Below the pieces are notes generated by a model that was not told the origin of the DNA, searched no databases, and worked only from the letters and a program-made list of their open reading frames with translations. Positions 20,072 to 31,034 of a DNA stretch of 64,000 nt are shown here, one piece after another; the first letter of the stretch is position 1; each line of letters opens with the position of its first letter. The DNA lies in contig CAXHTR010000004.1 of the NCBI GenBank assembly GCA_964019655.1, positions 62,001 through 126,000 on the forward strand, in the 5' to 3' direction. A program made the position numbers and the translations under genes. This DNA comes from Perkinsela sp. pyNocScin1 (Eukaryota; Euglenozoa; Kinetoplastea; Prokinetoplastida; Perkinselidae).

Positions 20072-21007
20072 GGCCGCGTCCCGGTTATAGACAGTGTTGA
20101 CGCCGCGAGCCTTGCCGGAGCGCCCGTACGCGGCGCCATTGTCGAAGCGCTGAGGCGCTCGGGGAGCTTCTCGCGGTACTCGGCCGCGGGGTGCACCTCG
20201 GTCTCGGCGAAGCTGTCGACGCGCGCGGAGAGCGCCGTCTTGGCGGCGAGGACGCGGGTAGAGAGGTACGTGTTGAGCTGCTCACGGTACGCCGACGTAG
20301 AAATAACTTCCTGGCAGAGCATGCAGATGTTTTCGACGTCCTCCTGCGAATTCTCAGTGCTGATACGCGCGCGGCGTGCTTGACGCGCTCCGCAATGTCA
20401 TCAAAAGAGGTCTCGTCGGCCTTGTCGCGGGTCTTCATCGCGAGCGCGATCTTGGCGTACTCGATGTTGTCGGTGACGATCTTGCCGAGCTCGGGGAAGT
20501 GCCAGCCGTACCACTCGCGCGCGCGCATCGCGTACTTATTGAGTTCCTTGTCGAGGTCGTCGAGCAGGGAGATTGCCTGGACGATCATCTGGTCGATCTT
20601 GTCGGGGGAGTAGCGCAGCTTGAAGCGGTTCATATTGTGCGAGAGGCCATGCGTCGTCTGGTGCATCTGCTCCTTCGACACGGACTCGAGGATCGTGTCA
20701 ATGTGCTCGCGGATGCGGCGCATGATGCCGATCGTCTCCTCGCCGTAGACGACCGGGACGCTGAGCTTTTCTTTTATAATTTTGCCGAGCTTGAAGTCCG
20801 CGACGGCGAGGGACTCGATGCCCTCCGGGAGGTAGTCTTCAAAAACTTCTTGAGCGGCTTGGAGAGGTCGGACTGGACGAGCGCGACGGTCGAGTCGACG
20901 GCCTCCTTCGAGGACTTGAACTTGTCCAGGGAGTGCAGCGCGGGCGTCTCGCCCTGGACGCGGACGATGGCGAAGCCGGCTGGGACCTCAGTGAGCGCGT
21001 AGGACAT
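20072..21007 (-). pseudogene. NOP58/NOP5 box C/D snoRNP core protein, broken
   Basis: NOP58 binds box C/D snoRNAs with NOP56 and fibrillarin in the nucleolus. The start MSYALTEVPAGFAIVRVQGE (21007) fits the family. A 1-base shift at a run of five T near 20842 leads to YLPEGIESLAVADFKLGKII; then the coiled-coil region is well preserved (IDQMIVQAISLLDDLDKELN, REWYGWHFPELGKIVTDNIE). A second shift at a GCGCGCG run near 20360 leads to ENSQEDVENICMLCQEVIST. Then YLSTR is joined directly to VLAAKTALSARVDSF, skipping about 90 residues of the Nop domain that binds the snoRNA kink-turn complex. A third shift near 20150 leads to a tail RFDNGAAYGRSGKARGVNTV that merges into GRP170. Conserved residues between the breaks argue that decay is very recent or that the breaks are sequence errors. 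Confidence 0.8.
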
Positions 21008-21321
21008 GATGTGATGATGAAAGGAAAATGAATCGATGAAATTGCGAATTTTCGAGATGACGCCGAATTCGGAAAAATTTACAATAAGAGGACATGCAAG
21101 GTGGATATTCTCGACTTTGATTTTATACAAGGGCCTTCTCATGCCAGGGGCCTTTTACGAGTATCTTTTTTCATCTTTGCAAGCACTGCTTGAATAATTT
21201 AGAGATTTATATAAATGCAAGCTTCTTCATTTTTTTCTGTGTGGTATTTTACTTTTCGCTATGTCTCTCGTAGTGTTTTGACTCGATATACTGAAGTAAG
21301 GGACGAAGTTGGGCCAATGGG

Positions 21322-24300
21322 CTAATACCCGAACAGCACAACACTCGCACCAGTCAAGTACGGCAGCCTGCAGGAGAACTGCGCTTCCCGCAGCGCTGTA
21401 AAAATGTCGCGATCATGCGAATTTGCGGGTTTTTCCTTCGAAAGCGCTCCATAACACACTACACGTACTTTCGCTCGAGCCGCGGGCGGTAAGAGCGCAT
21501 CGCGAATGAAACGCGTCGTAAAGCGGTCGATCTCGCCACTCGTGACGTCCCAGAGCGTTCCGATGAAGTGTCCACTTCCGGCGCGGCGGAAGGTGTTGGG
21601 CATGTGCATTGCCCCGTGGTGGAACGAGGTGCTCGAGCAGCCCGTGAGCATCGCCAATTCGAGATTTGCCTCCTTATGACTTTCCATGAGCTTATCTCGA
21701 GGTGTGCAATTCTCACCCGCGCCATGGCCGATATAGATGTAGACATTGTTTTGAAAGATCTCACGGATACAGCGCACAGCGTCGATCGACCGCGTGATGC
21801 CAGTCCAGTTCTTAACAGACGTAAATATTGGCGTAAAGTTGTCCTCAGACTGCTGCATGTTGTTCGATGCGTTCAAGCAGTAAAAGGCCGCTGGCGGAAA
21901 TAAAAAAAAGGTCTCATGGGGAAGTGATAGCAAGTTTCTGTGGGACTTGGCCGATGCGAGGGCACATGCACTATGCAATGAAGTGATACGAACAACGGGT
22001 GCAGCCGCCAGGCCGAAGATCGGAAGCTTCTCGAGCGGAAAGCTTTGGAACAGTGGGTGGTTGACAAGGAGCCATACTTTTCGGGTGGTAGGTGTAGATT
22101 GCGTTGCCTTGGCCTTTGTACCATTTTCTCCGAAACGGGCCCATGTGGATTTGAGCGTCTCATGGAGTTTATTTGTATTGAATTGTCCGTCGGCGCAGTG
22201 TCCAATGCACTGCAGCGCCTCAACGACTGCCGGTATGTTTGGCTCTGCCCCTCCATCGACAGACGCCTTGACTCGGAGAAAATTGACGAATATGCTCAAG
22301 ATGTATGGCAAGAGCCTTTTCTTCTCGTCGACTTCTCCTGCGATTTTGCTCATCGTCTCCCAGAGTGATTTCACTGCCTTTTCGTCAGCCGGTAAGCCGA
22401 GGAACAGCGCCTCCAGCGGCCCGAGGATCCGCCCCAGTCTGCCGATGAGCAGCCCGATCTCGTCGTTGAAGAATCGCCGCCGCTTCCAGAAGCGCAGCCG
22501 AAAGTTGTTGTTGTCCTCATAAGGGATGCGTATCTCTTCGGTGTTGCGGCGTATGGTGCTGTTGAACGTGGCAAAGAGGTCATTCAGGGCGGATGAGTCT
22601 GGCAGGGGCACAGCGACGCTGTGTGTTTTGCCGCGAATAGTGTCCTGTCGGACGAGCCACATCGTCTCTACGTTGGGGTCTGCGGTCACGCAGATACACG
22701 ACACGTGGGCTGGCAAGGCGTGGTCTTTCTGAATTATATCGTCGCCCAGACTGTCAAAAGGCTTCCCAGCATCTGCCAGGAGAAGCTTTGCTATACGTTC
22801 GCTGCTGGGACCTCTGTGAAAGCGCTCTGCAGCCTGAACGAGCATGCAGCGGATGTCTGATGCCGAAGATTTCATAAAGCGCTCCTTCCACAGTGCATCG
22901 ATGATGTATTGCTCCAAGTCGCCATGTTCAGGCAATTTTTCAATGAGCGATGCAAAAAGCGCTGGGGCAAAGGGACAGAGCGAGTGGTCACGGAGTAGCC
23001 GGAAAGCGTCTGCAAGGGCACCACTGTGCATGAACTGGGTGCAGTCATACGCCCGTCTGCAGCGAGCAACACTCTGCGGTACAAGCACAGCGACAGCAGC
23101 GCCCTTGTCCTCACAGAGACTCGAACAAAAGTAATTGAGGCTATGGACCACCAGCTGCGTGCTTCTCTCGAATCCTATCGCCATTGCCATATGTGTCTGC
23201 ATGACCCCCATCGAGTCGTCTATCAGTCGCTCATCACACACATTGGCCCACGTCTTTCGGAGTAAGCGCAGCATATTGGCTCGTCGCTTTGCGTCTCCCT
23301 GGGCCCGGGATATTCCCTCGCACGCCCGAATAAGCATCCGGCCGCAGCAGAACGTCGCCTCCAGGGTGACAATTTTGAGTGCAGCGAGGAAGAGCTCCAT
23401 CGCGAGGCGCGGGTCGTCCCGCTCCAAGAAAATGTCGCCGAGCACACAGCACGTGACAGTGATGTCGTGCGCCAGCGGGATGCTCGCGATTTTGTCCGGG
23501 GCATGCACTGGGGCGTCGTCTGCGCGAAGGCAGGGCAGATATGGCTTGAGGAGGGGAATGGCTGTTTTGATGTACTGACCTGCTGTGAGTTTTCCTTCCC
23601 TGTAGCTCGCCAGAGCACTGATCATCGGATTTGATGCAAATATTCCAGATGTTGGCACTGCTGCCCGCTGTCTTCCATATTTCTGCGCATACTCGATCGA
23701 AAAGCCTCCGCGGGCTGCGCAAAGCCGAATTTTCGCTCGAATTTCTGTCGATGGGCTGAACATTGCAACAAAACCATAGAGCGCCAGCGCCTCAGCAGTT
23801 CGGCCGTCGAAATCCAAAGCATCTGCATTGTACAGCACAAACTTTTGGTTCTGGGCACTGAGCATGCCGTCGAGTGGGACTTGTGACGTGGGCCCGGCCC
23901 GCCGGAGCCACTCGAAGAGCGCCAGCGCGATAGCCAGTGCCTGGCTGTCGTCGCCGAAGCGCTGCGTCATGGCGCTCGCCTTGGATACAAGAGTGTACAG
24001 CCTTTCTTCGACCGAGGCCACGAAGTTGGCGTGACGGTGGAAGAGGAGGCGCTCCTTCACGTCGAGGCCGACCTCAACGTCTGTGAAAATCTCATGCACG
24101 AACTTGTGCATGGCGGCACATCGCTGCTGGTTTTGCTTCTGAAATGCGCTGATGTACATGAGCCCAACTGACAACGCACAGGACATGAGCTTGTCCATGC
24201 GCGCCGTACTGAGTACTACTGGTGGGCATAGATTGGTTTTATTGGGACAGAAGATTGCCTTTTGAATTGGAACTTTGCACCCATCGACCACCCAGTGCTC

Positions 24301-25254
24301 AGGCTGGTTCACAGCCTGCGGATTTCGGCACACATCGGCGACGAGCGCTGGCAGCGGCCCGTTCATGGGGTACTGGAGCTTCTGGAGGCAGGTCAGTGCC
24401 GTGGCGAACCATGTGTAGCAAACCGCATCGGTGCAATTTTGAATCTCTGTTGTTATAGTGGCATTCCGCTCGAGGTACTGCAGCGCAGCGGTGGTGAACT
24501 GGAGTGTGAACTGTACTCGGGCAGCGACGTGATGCTGCAGTCCTAAATTTTCCTTCGAGTTGGTGATTTTTGGGTGCGTATGGTCCATATGGAAGCTCTC
24601 GCGAGTATATTTCTGCCCTGCAATGGTCTGCGCTGTTGTTATATGGAATTTCATCTTTTGCGCGATGCACTGGAAGTGATATCCGTCTCGCCACAGAATG
24701 CTCAGCATAAACTGGATGGTTTCAAGGCGAACAGGTTTATGGCCCTTTCGGCGCTTGCGTGAGTGGTCGCGCAGCCTCTGCAGGAGATTAAATTGAGACT
24801 TTGCATGTAGTCTGACAATGCTATCAACAAAGGGTGTGACAAGATGATAGCTCTCATAGTAGCGAGTGGCGTCATAGAGGGCGGCGCTGGTGTACTGCAC
24901 GTAGGCGATACGCACTGCCTCTGAATGGTTCTCTCGCAAGAGCCCAAGCACCCAATGCGTCCACTTTTCAGCTCCCCGGATTCGCTTCGAAGTTTTGGAG
25001 GCCTCTGCGTAAATTTCAGGCAAATTGAGCGTATCATCTTCGGAATCCGCTTCATCGCCGCTGAACTGGTACGGCTCGACGAAAAAGTGGCTCTTTCGGC
25101 CATCCATAGCCTCTGCCTGTGGACTGCTATCGTCGATGAGTAGATTCGGAAAGGCGACCGTGCTCCCCCTCGTTGTCTTGGGAGCCTTTGGCTTGTTCGT
25201 GTCTGGTGCACTCGAAAAACGGCGCGTTGAAAACAGGCTTTTGAGAAAATTCAT
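21322..25254 (-). CDS. Separase (peptidase C50)
   Basis: A continuous 1310-residue frame. Separase is the CD-clan cysteine protease that cuts the kleisin subunit of cohesin at anaphase onset. The C-terminal catalytic domain is clear: YIYIGHGAGE carries the catalytic His (residue 1177) and LAMLTGCSST the catalytic Cys (residue 1206), 29 residues apart, followed by GHFIGTLWDVTSGEIDRF typical of the family. The N-terminal 900 residues are a helical superhelix with many short repeat-like helices, and a pseudo-protease-like region (about 860-1000) precedes the catalytic part. The length is shorter than the human protein but similar to protist separases. The start at 25254 (MNFLKSLFSTRRFSS) is the only sensible one. 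No intron. It sits in the unique centre of the palindrome-like region, 315 bp from NOP58 on the same strand. No securin candidate is seen. Confidence 0.93.
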   Translation of the reverse strand: MNFLKSLFSTRRFSSAPDTNKPKAPKTTRGSTVAFPNLLIDDSSPQAEAMDGRKSHFFVEPYQFSGDEADSEDDTLNLPEIYAEASKTSKRIRGAEKWTHWVLGLLRENHSEAVRIAYVQYTSAALYDATRYYESYHLVTPFVDSIVRLHAKSQFNLLQRLRDHSRKRRKGHKPVRLETIQFMLSILWRDGYHFQCIAQKMKFHITTAQTIAGQKYTRESFHMDHTHPKITNSKENLGLQHHVAARVQFTLQFTTAALQYLERNATITTEIQNCTDAVCYTWFATALTCLQKLQYPMNGPLPALVADVCRNPQAVNQPEHWVVDGCKVPIQKAIFCPNKTNLCPPVVLSTARMDKLMSCALSVGLMYISAFQKQNQQRCAAMHKFVHEIFTDVEVGLDVKERLLFHRHANFVASVEERLYTLVSKASAMTQRFGDDSQALAIALALFEWLRRAGPTSQVPLDGMLSAQNQKFVLYNADALDFDGRTAEALALYGFVAMFSPSTEIRAKIRLCAARGGFSIEYAQKYGRQRAAVPTSGIFASNPMISALASYREGKLTAGQYIKTAIPLLKPYLPCLRADDAPVHAPDKIASIPLAHDITVTCCVLGDIFLERDDPRLAMELFLAALKIVTLEATFCCGRMLIRACEGISRAQGDAKRRANMLRLLRKTWANVCDERLIDDSMGVMQTHMAMAIGFERSTQLVVHSLNYFCSSLCEDKGAAVAVLVPQSVARCRRAYDCTQFMHSGALADAFRLLRDHSLCPFAPALFASLIEKLPEHGDLEQYIIDALWKERFMKSSASDIRCMLVQAAERFHRGPSSERIAKLLLADAGKPFDSLGDDIIQKDHALPAHVSCICVTADPNVETMWLVRQDTIRGKTHSVAVPLPDSSALNDLFATFNSTIRRNTEEIRIPYEDNNNFRLRFWKRRRFFNDEIGLLIGRLGRILGPLEALFLGLPADEKAVKSLWETMSKIAGEVDEKKRLLPYILSIFVNFLRVKASVDGGAEPNIPAVVEALQCIGHCADGQFNTNKLHETLKSTWARFGENGTKAKATQSTPTTRKVWLLVNHPLFQSFPLEKLPIFGLAAAPVVRITSLHSACALASAKSHRNLLSLPHETFFLFPPAAFYCLNASNNMQQSEDNFTPIFTSVKNWTGITRSIDAVRCIREIFQNNVYIYIGHGAGENCTPRDKLMESHKEANLELAMLTGCSSTSFHHGAMHMPNTFRRAGSGHFIGTLWDVTSGEIDRFTTRFIRDALLPPAARAKVRVVCYGALSKEKPANSHDRDIFTALREAQFSCRLPYLTGASVVLFGY

Positions 25255-26299
25255 CGGGTTCAGCTCAATACGCCGTGCGGAGTATGCATTTGCTAATAGA
25301 AATGGCCAAACAGAAGGTTAAGACTAAGTAGAGCTACGAGAGGTAGATCTCTCTTAAAGAGTGCTAAGGAGAAACAGTCTTCTACTTTTCCAATCATTTA
25401 CTTATGTTTTACTTAGTAATGTGACGCTGTACTCTCGCCCACAAGTCGAAACCTGAATGAATATCTCGTAACGCTCTCGAGCACCGTTGAATTCGAATCG
25501 CTCATGATCTAATATTAGAGGGTGGGTTAAATGCTGGTGTGACTCTTATATCGTTGCCTTTTTTCGACGCACCGTATTGCATGGTAAGTGTTAGAACAGG
25601 GATTAGGTAGAATTTCGAGATTTCTGGCCCCTACTCACAACCCATAATTGTCCAATTTTACACATGGATACTAAAATGCGGAAGTGTATCCCACTCAACG
25701 TTTCTTTTAAATAGAGCGTGATTTACATCTTCAATTACGCCTGCAAGGATTATGAGGGCATAAGTTTATGTACGATGAAAAGACTTCCGCTGACGTCTTC
25801 GCTTTCTTGAAAAAATTTTCCTCGATGTATTTTCTTAAATAGCCCTTTCCAGCCAGTGGGAATGTCTCACAAAATTTAATTCTTGAATTAGCATAGTCTT
25901 GTGCGCTAACACGTAAATCGCTGCTGAAGGATAAAGGAAGATCGGGAATTCGTGCTTGATATTTAAACCTTAGATAATTGACGTATAGGGCGGCTTTTTT
26001 AGTTGAGGAATTTCTCCCAAATTAGCTTTTGACTCGATGCTCTGCGTGCGAAAATAAATTTAAACAGGCACTCTACCCCTGAGACACTTGATGATTTATT
26101 TTAATGTATTTAATTTTCTAATGCCGGCAATGCCACCCAAAAGCCGAAATGGGCATTTTTCATTTCCTTATTTTCGTGTGCTTAAGACGAACGCGGAACA
26201 AAAAGGCTTCTTCAAGTGAATTTTTTTTTTGCATGCCCAGTGGCTCAAGAGTGCTCCAAATACGCTCACGTAATTTGGCCTCTTTCGGTCCCATTTCAG

Positions 26300-26432
26300 C
26301 AACCTGAGCTTAAGGACAAGCAACTTGACTTTCTTAGGGCAAACTACTTGAGCTTTTAATTTTTTGTCAGTCTACGTGGCCGGTCTATCTACCTGACTTT
26401 TTCTAAGACAGGCGACCTAACTGTCTTGCAGC
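26300..26432. repeat. Degenerate tandem repeat block 1
   Basis: The core CTACCTGACTTTCTTAGG-like unit recurs about five times with variable spacing (roughly 20-30 bp): AACCTGAGCTTAAGGACAAG, CAACTTGACTTTCTTAGGGC, CTACTTGAGC, CTACCTGACTTTTTCTAAGA, CGACCTAACTGTC. A related block lies at 26918-27024. Confidence 0.6.
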
Positions 26433-26708
26433 TCTTAGCAAATAGTGATGGCAATTCAAATATTTATAGCGTCAAATGTTGCATGACCAAGGACGGTGCT
26501 TATGCCACAGACGATGCGAGTACACCATTGGGCATTTTTACTAAACCACAGAAGATTTACGCTACAAATCTTTCGAAATAAAAACTTGAAATGTGACGAG
26601 AGGGAGATAAAGGAGGAAGATTATTAAATACCGAAGCAAGCGCTGCGCGTATCCCGACGCGTTCAATGTCTGTAACGAAACATACTTACATTGAGAATTA
26701 AAAAGACT

Positions 26709-26758
26709 TGCGGCGCCCTGTGCCGCAGGGGGCCCGGTGCCAGAACGGCACCGAAGTC
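26709..26758. other. Pair of adjacent GC-rich hairpins
   Basis: GCGGC (26710-26714) pairs with GCCGC (26722-26726), and CGGTGCC (26735-26741) pairs with GGCACCG (26747-26753) around a 5-base loop. They stand out in an AT-rich region and lie between the two degenerate repeat blocks. They could be part of a structured RNA or a remnant of one. Confidence 0.5.
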
Positions 26759-26917
26759 AATTTTCGAGGAATATAGAAACGGAAAGGTGGGAAAGGGTAA
26801 AATTCCCAGGTGGTCCCGTTAGAGATGGAATTTACAAGAAATGTCGTAAATCATCTTTGATAGCTCAATCAATAATACCGAGAGAAAGTTTTTGCTTAAA
26901 AGTGATGTAAGGGAAGT

Positions 26918-27024
26918 CAATCTTCCTGACCGGTCTATCAACCTGAACTTTTAAGGTCAGACTATCTGACTTTCTTGTGACCAGGTCAAACTATCTGATC
27001 GTCCCCAACTACGTGAGCCAGCTG
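26918..27024. repeat. Degenerate tandem repeat block 2
   Basis: Related to block 1: CTGACCGGTCTATCAACCTG, AGACTATCTGACTTTCTTGT, CAAACTATCTGATCGTCCCC, AACTACGTGAGCCAGC. The shared GGCCGGTCTATC/GACCGGTCTATC segment supports a common origin of the two blocks. Confidence 0.55.
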
Positions 27025-28735
27025 GTTATCTCAGGTACTTTTTAAAAAATACAGGAATCCCCCCTTTCAGGGAAAATGGGAAAAAACTGGCAGTGGAAAA
27101 AAATGTCGGGGGAAAATGGAAATTTTCTTCTCTTAAATGGGGCGACAGGGGATTTTTCTACCGACCCGCTGAACTAAGTAATGGCCGGCTGATGCTCTAT
27201 TCAAGAACTCATGTTGTATTGATAAGATATTTACTATCTGCTGGGGAACGCACTCAAAAATAAAATATTACGGAGAAGGCAAAGATGGCAACTGTTCTTT
27301 ACAATTTGACCCGTAGCACCGCCAGTAATCTTCCTTGGTGTCTTTTCCGGAATACTCCTTCCCATTAGCATGTTGCTTGAGTAAAACGTATAACACCTGA
27401 GCGTATTTTCTGCTATGTTTTCGCGATGTGATGAAAAAAGAAGAAAAAAACTTACTCAATGGGAGAGTGCAGCGTAAGTCAAAAGAGCCCAAGTCTTGAA
27501 GTTACAAGAAACAGGTCTTCAGAGAGCACAAAATGGGTAAGAGTCGGAAGCTTTTTCTAGAGAAGAGTCGAATCTCATCAACTTTTAAGCATTCAAGGGA
27601 AGAGCAACTTCAAATCCATTGACATTAGAGCAAAAACGACAAAGACTATGCCCTTGTTCAAAAGGCTCTCTTCCACGAGAGACATCTGATTTCTAAGAAG
27701 ACATGCACTAAGAGAGAATCGCTCAAAAATGGCAGAACAGAACATGAGAAAAGTGCAGCGCACCAAGCATTTCCATTCGTTTCTATGAATGTGGCTTGAA
27801 GAGCTTCAAAATCCAAGCCTAATTGGCTTGCAGATAGGACGCATTAAGTACCTCCCACTAGGTGGCGATATTGACTGAGTGACTACAACACGTAAATACT
27901 AGAAAGCATGTTCCCAATGTGCATGCGATTGTTTGCGCACAGCTACAGTAGAAAAAAGGTTTGCACGATAACTTGAAGTAGAAAACTTCAATCAATTTTA
28001 TATATGGATGTCAAGCCCATAAAATCCCCATGCCTATGCGTCATTCCTTCGTATGACCACCTGTTGATCGTGTTCACCTATTTCCCCACCCTGGGATTTT
28101 TTAGCATACACCGTCCCTGTCGTGTGATCTGTTTTCTTGTAAATCAGCTTATCCCAATTTGGCCGCTTTGGCTCTTGGTATTTTACAAGCGCTGCGGCAC
28201 TCACCCCCGTTTCTTCGAGAGCGACAATCTCATGAAGTCGTTCGCATTGGGCAAGACATGATGGAATTCGTACCTTTTTTTATCCCTAAAAAATCCAACT
28301 TAGAGAGATTGGAGAAGCACTGAAGTAGGCAAAGCCCCGATAAAATCCAGACCCCTGCGTGGGACAGCACTCTGGTTGTTTCACAGTTGATGAACAGCAC
28401 ATTCACAACCTAATTGCGGTGAGGCAGATGTCCTCTGGTATATGTACCCCTCTCGAGACGGTGACAGTATCATATAGTGTATGGAATCTTTCGCAAGGAA
28501 AGGGGGCCCAAGGTGCCCTACGGCCACTTCTGGTGAACTGAATCCGCCGCTTTCTCGCCTTCCCGTGCACTCAACAAATCCAGGTGGGGAGCTAAATGTG
28601 TGGCCCACATGCGTCCATCTGGCATGCGCAGATGGTGAGAGGCAAAGCAACGGTCCGCTTTTCGCTATGCGCCGCCAATCCGATACTAGACAGCTCGGTC
28701 TTTGCTCCCTAGAGGTAAGCTAGCCGCGGGTTTCT

Positions 28736-29489
28736 CTTGGCATCGAGTACTGAAGGACTTTGAGACAGCCCAGGCCGCTTTGAGCACCTTCGCTAGCGAA
28801 AGCCCACTGCGCCCCCACATCGACAATCACAAAGTGTACGTGGAGGAGGCTGACGACGAAGCCAAGCGGGTCGAGCTCGAGCACCTTGCGCCACTCGAGG
28901 ACGTCCTGCAGTGTATAATCGGTGCCGAATGAGTGAACTTTTCAGTGGAGCGGCTACGAGAAAGCGTTGAAGAAATACGCAGACCATTTTTGAAGAGCTG
29001 CTGGGCGCGAACGGCCGGTCGATGGTGGAGGCGATGGCCATGCAGTATGCGATGTCAAGTCGCTGAGAAGGAAGTTTTCGCAAGCGGCTCGACGATGTCA
29101 CGCCAGTGGATGATGCACACTTAGTTTGCATGGCTGCGGTTCGACGCGCTTTAGAGGTTTCGATTGCCGCGTAGGAGACAAAATACTGCAGATGCTGTGT
29201 GCAAGCCATTAGCGAAGACCAGTCAGAATGAAGACGATGGCGACGATATGGAGCTGAAGGTCGTCACGGACAGCGATGGTGAGACTGATGAATCTGGGAA
29301 GCAGATGGAGCAGTTGAATCAAAGATGGCAAATTCTGAAAAAATGCTGTTGAAAAGTTTTTCGACAATGATAAGAAAATCACCTCGGTAGAGAGAAAGCG
29401 ACTGGTAGAGAGCCGTGAAGCGTTTGCCACAGTGCTTGCTGCGATGAAGATGGAAAAAGATACGCTTGACTCCCTGCCTGACTGGTGAT
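28736..29489 (+). pseudogene. Decayed acidic/helical gene, identity unknown
   Basis: Coding-like segments follow each other in changing frames: HRVLKDFETAQAALSTFASE and RVELEHLAPLEDVLQ (28741-28910), YEKALKKYADHF (28950-28990), FEELLGANGRSMVEAMAMQY, RLDDVTPVDDAHLVCMAAVR, then an acidic part (EDDGDDMELKVVTDSDGETD) and, after a shift at a run of six A (29338), NAVEKFFDNDKKITSVERKR to a stop after LDSLPDW (29489). All are amphipathic and charged, suggesting one helical protein broken by at least four indels. I do not recognise the family. Confidence 0.45.
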
Positions 29490-30406
29490 CTTCGGCTGAT
29501 ACAAGCAATGCTGAGACTTCGGATATATTCAGAAGCAGCATGCAGCGGGCACTGGCGGTGGGTAGCACCTCTTAGAAACACACTCGTCTTCTCAGAGTTT
29601 TCCTCACCTCCTGCGGCTTCTGCCGCTTGCTGGGGAACATTTCGATTATTGCGCAAGCCACGCACAAAGATTTAGCCACTTGTGCAAAGGTGTAGAATTT
29701 TCAGTGAAAGGGACAAGAACTTCAGATCTTTAGTCCCTGTGAGATGACTTCTTTCAACTGTGAACTCTTCGATGTGTCCAGGAAGCACTAAAATTATACG
29801 TGCCTTCAAATAACGTCTCCATAACGGTATAATGTACAAGGTTGTTGTCGAATCACCAAAGACTTCGTATGCTCGGAGCAAATTACCTGCAAGATATCCG
29901 TACTTTGTAGCCTCCTTTTTGCATTGACTGGCATATGTTCAACGCTGCATCCTTAGACGAATGGCTCGCAGCTCGCTCAAGCTGCGGCTGCTGCCTGGCT
30001 CGAGTAATCCCATGTTCATAACTAGCACTCAAAAAATCACAACACAGAATAAAATTTATAGTGCTCTTAGGTCTGGAATCGGAGGGTTGTTTTGAATTAC
30101 GAACTCTGTTTGTTCGCATCCTTTTCATAGATTCAATGTCACATATGCAGTTAGTGCCCAAGAAGGCAAAGCATTCGCGACAGCCATCAGATATCGTTCG
30201 TTCTACTACGCACTTTACCTGAAACCCTGGGAGTGCTTGTGATTGAACATCTGCTTTTGAGAAGTGTAAAATCTAATCATTGGTGAGTTCTACAGTAACG
30301 GCGTACTTTGCGTTTATCTCCCGAGTGTCACAGGTACAGACAGCCGATCTAATGCCTCATTTTCTCGGCGATTAACTTTTTTTCATTTCAGGCTACGTTA
30401 TTCAAA

Positions 30407-30886
30407 ATGGAGGTAAGCAATTTTGCAGCAAAGCTGCACGAAGCGACAGAGGGCCTTGAGCCTGCCGACGCACAGGCTCTTATGCGCGTCGCACAAAAAG
30501 TCAGCAGAGAAACTCGTGCGGAAAAGGAGGCACACTTGCGCTATCTACTCTTGGAAAAGGATAATCAACAAAGCGCCAAAAAGCTGCAAGAATTAGCTGG
30601 GACCCCTTGCAGACAAGACAGCGAAGGCCATCCCCATATCACAGCAGACATACTGGACGCTGCTTGTGACACTGTGTATCATGCGTCTTCTCCGCTCGTC
30701 GCAGAGCCAACGCAACCCGTGCCCTCGACACTCGTCGCCGCGCCGACAACTACACCACCCGTCTCCTTGCCACTCGAACACAAGCCGGCGTCCCCAAGCC
30801 GGCTCGAAGTTATAAAAGGTTTCTTATGCGGTTGTAATGTGGACAAGAAAATTGGCCACCGCAGCACCTACCTGTGCGCGATCTGA
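30407..30886 (+). CDS. Chimeric ORF: helical N-terminus cut by inverted repeat
   Basis: The start MEVSNFAAKLHEATEGLEPA opens a 159-residue frame: a charged helical region (ALMRVAQKVSRETRAEKEAH, LEKDNQQSAKKLQELAG), then a proline/threonine-rich part (STLVAAPTTTPPVSLPLEHK). At base 30830 it enters the inner inverted repeat, so the last 18 codons (GCNVDKKIGHRSTYLCAI) come from unrelated DNA. The original 3' part is gone. The proline-rich style matches the HTH-like family proteins, of which this may be the start of a member. Confidence 0.5.
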   Translation: MEVSNFAAKLHEATEGLEPADAQALMRVAQKVSRETRAEKEAHLRYLLLEKDNQQSAKKLQELAGTPCRQDSEGHPHITADILDAACDTVYHASSPLVAEPTQPVPSTLVAAPTTTPPVSLPLEHKPASPSRLEVIKGFLCGCNVDKKIGHRSTYLCAI

Positions 30887-31034
30887 ACCAAAATGCGCGC
30901 AAAGCTGTGCACTTTGCAAACCGCCTCTATGGGGATCAAAGTTAAGGCTGTACGCAGGTTATTCAGGTGAGGTCTGTGAAGACCGCCTGCAGCTTGCCCG
31001 AAGCAGGCCTGTGTCACGCATGCGAACCGCCCAT

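Larger units (their letters stand above)
25255..28700. other. Gene-poor region upstream of separase
   Basis: About 3.4 kb of AT-rich sequence, with long A and T runs and only short frames (for example 28004-28261 plus, hydrophobic). It includes two blocks of degenerate tandem repeats and a GC-rich pair of hairpins listed separately, and a purine-rich stretch at about 27060-27140. One plus-strand frame from about 26390 to 26580 (LTFSKTGDLTVLQLLANSDG) looks protein-like but has no start and no relative here. Possibly contains the separase promoter. Confidence 0.5.

Noticed and set aside
17985-21007. Introns as explanation of the frame changes in NOP58 and GRP170
   Set aside because: The shifts are single bases with no extra sequence between conserved residues, and no GT...AG pair surrounds them.
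28481-28723. Plus- and minus-strand frames near 28.4-28.7 kb as genes
   Set aside because: Both directions are open for about 80 codons with ordinary composition; no motif or repeat relation supports either.
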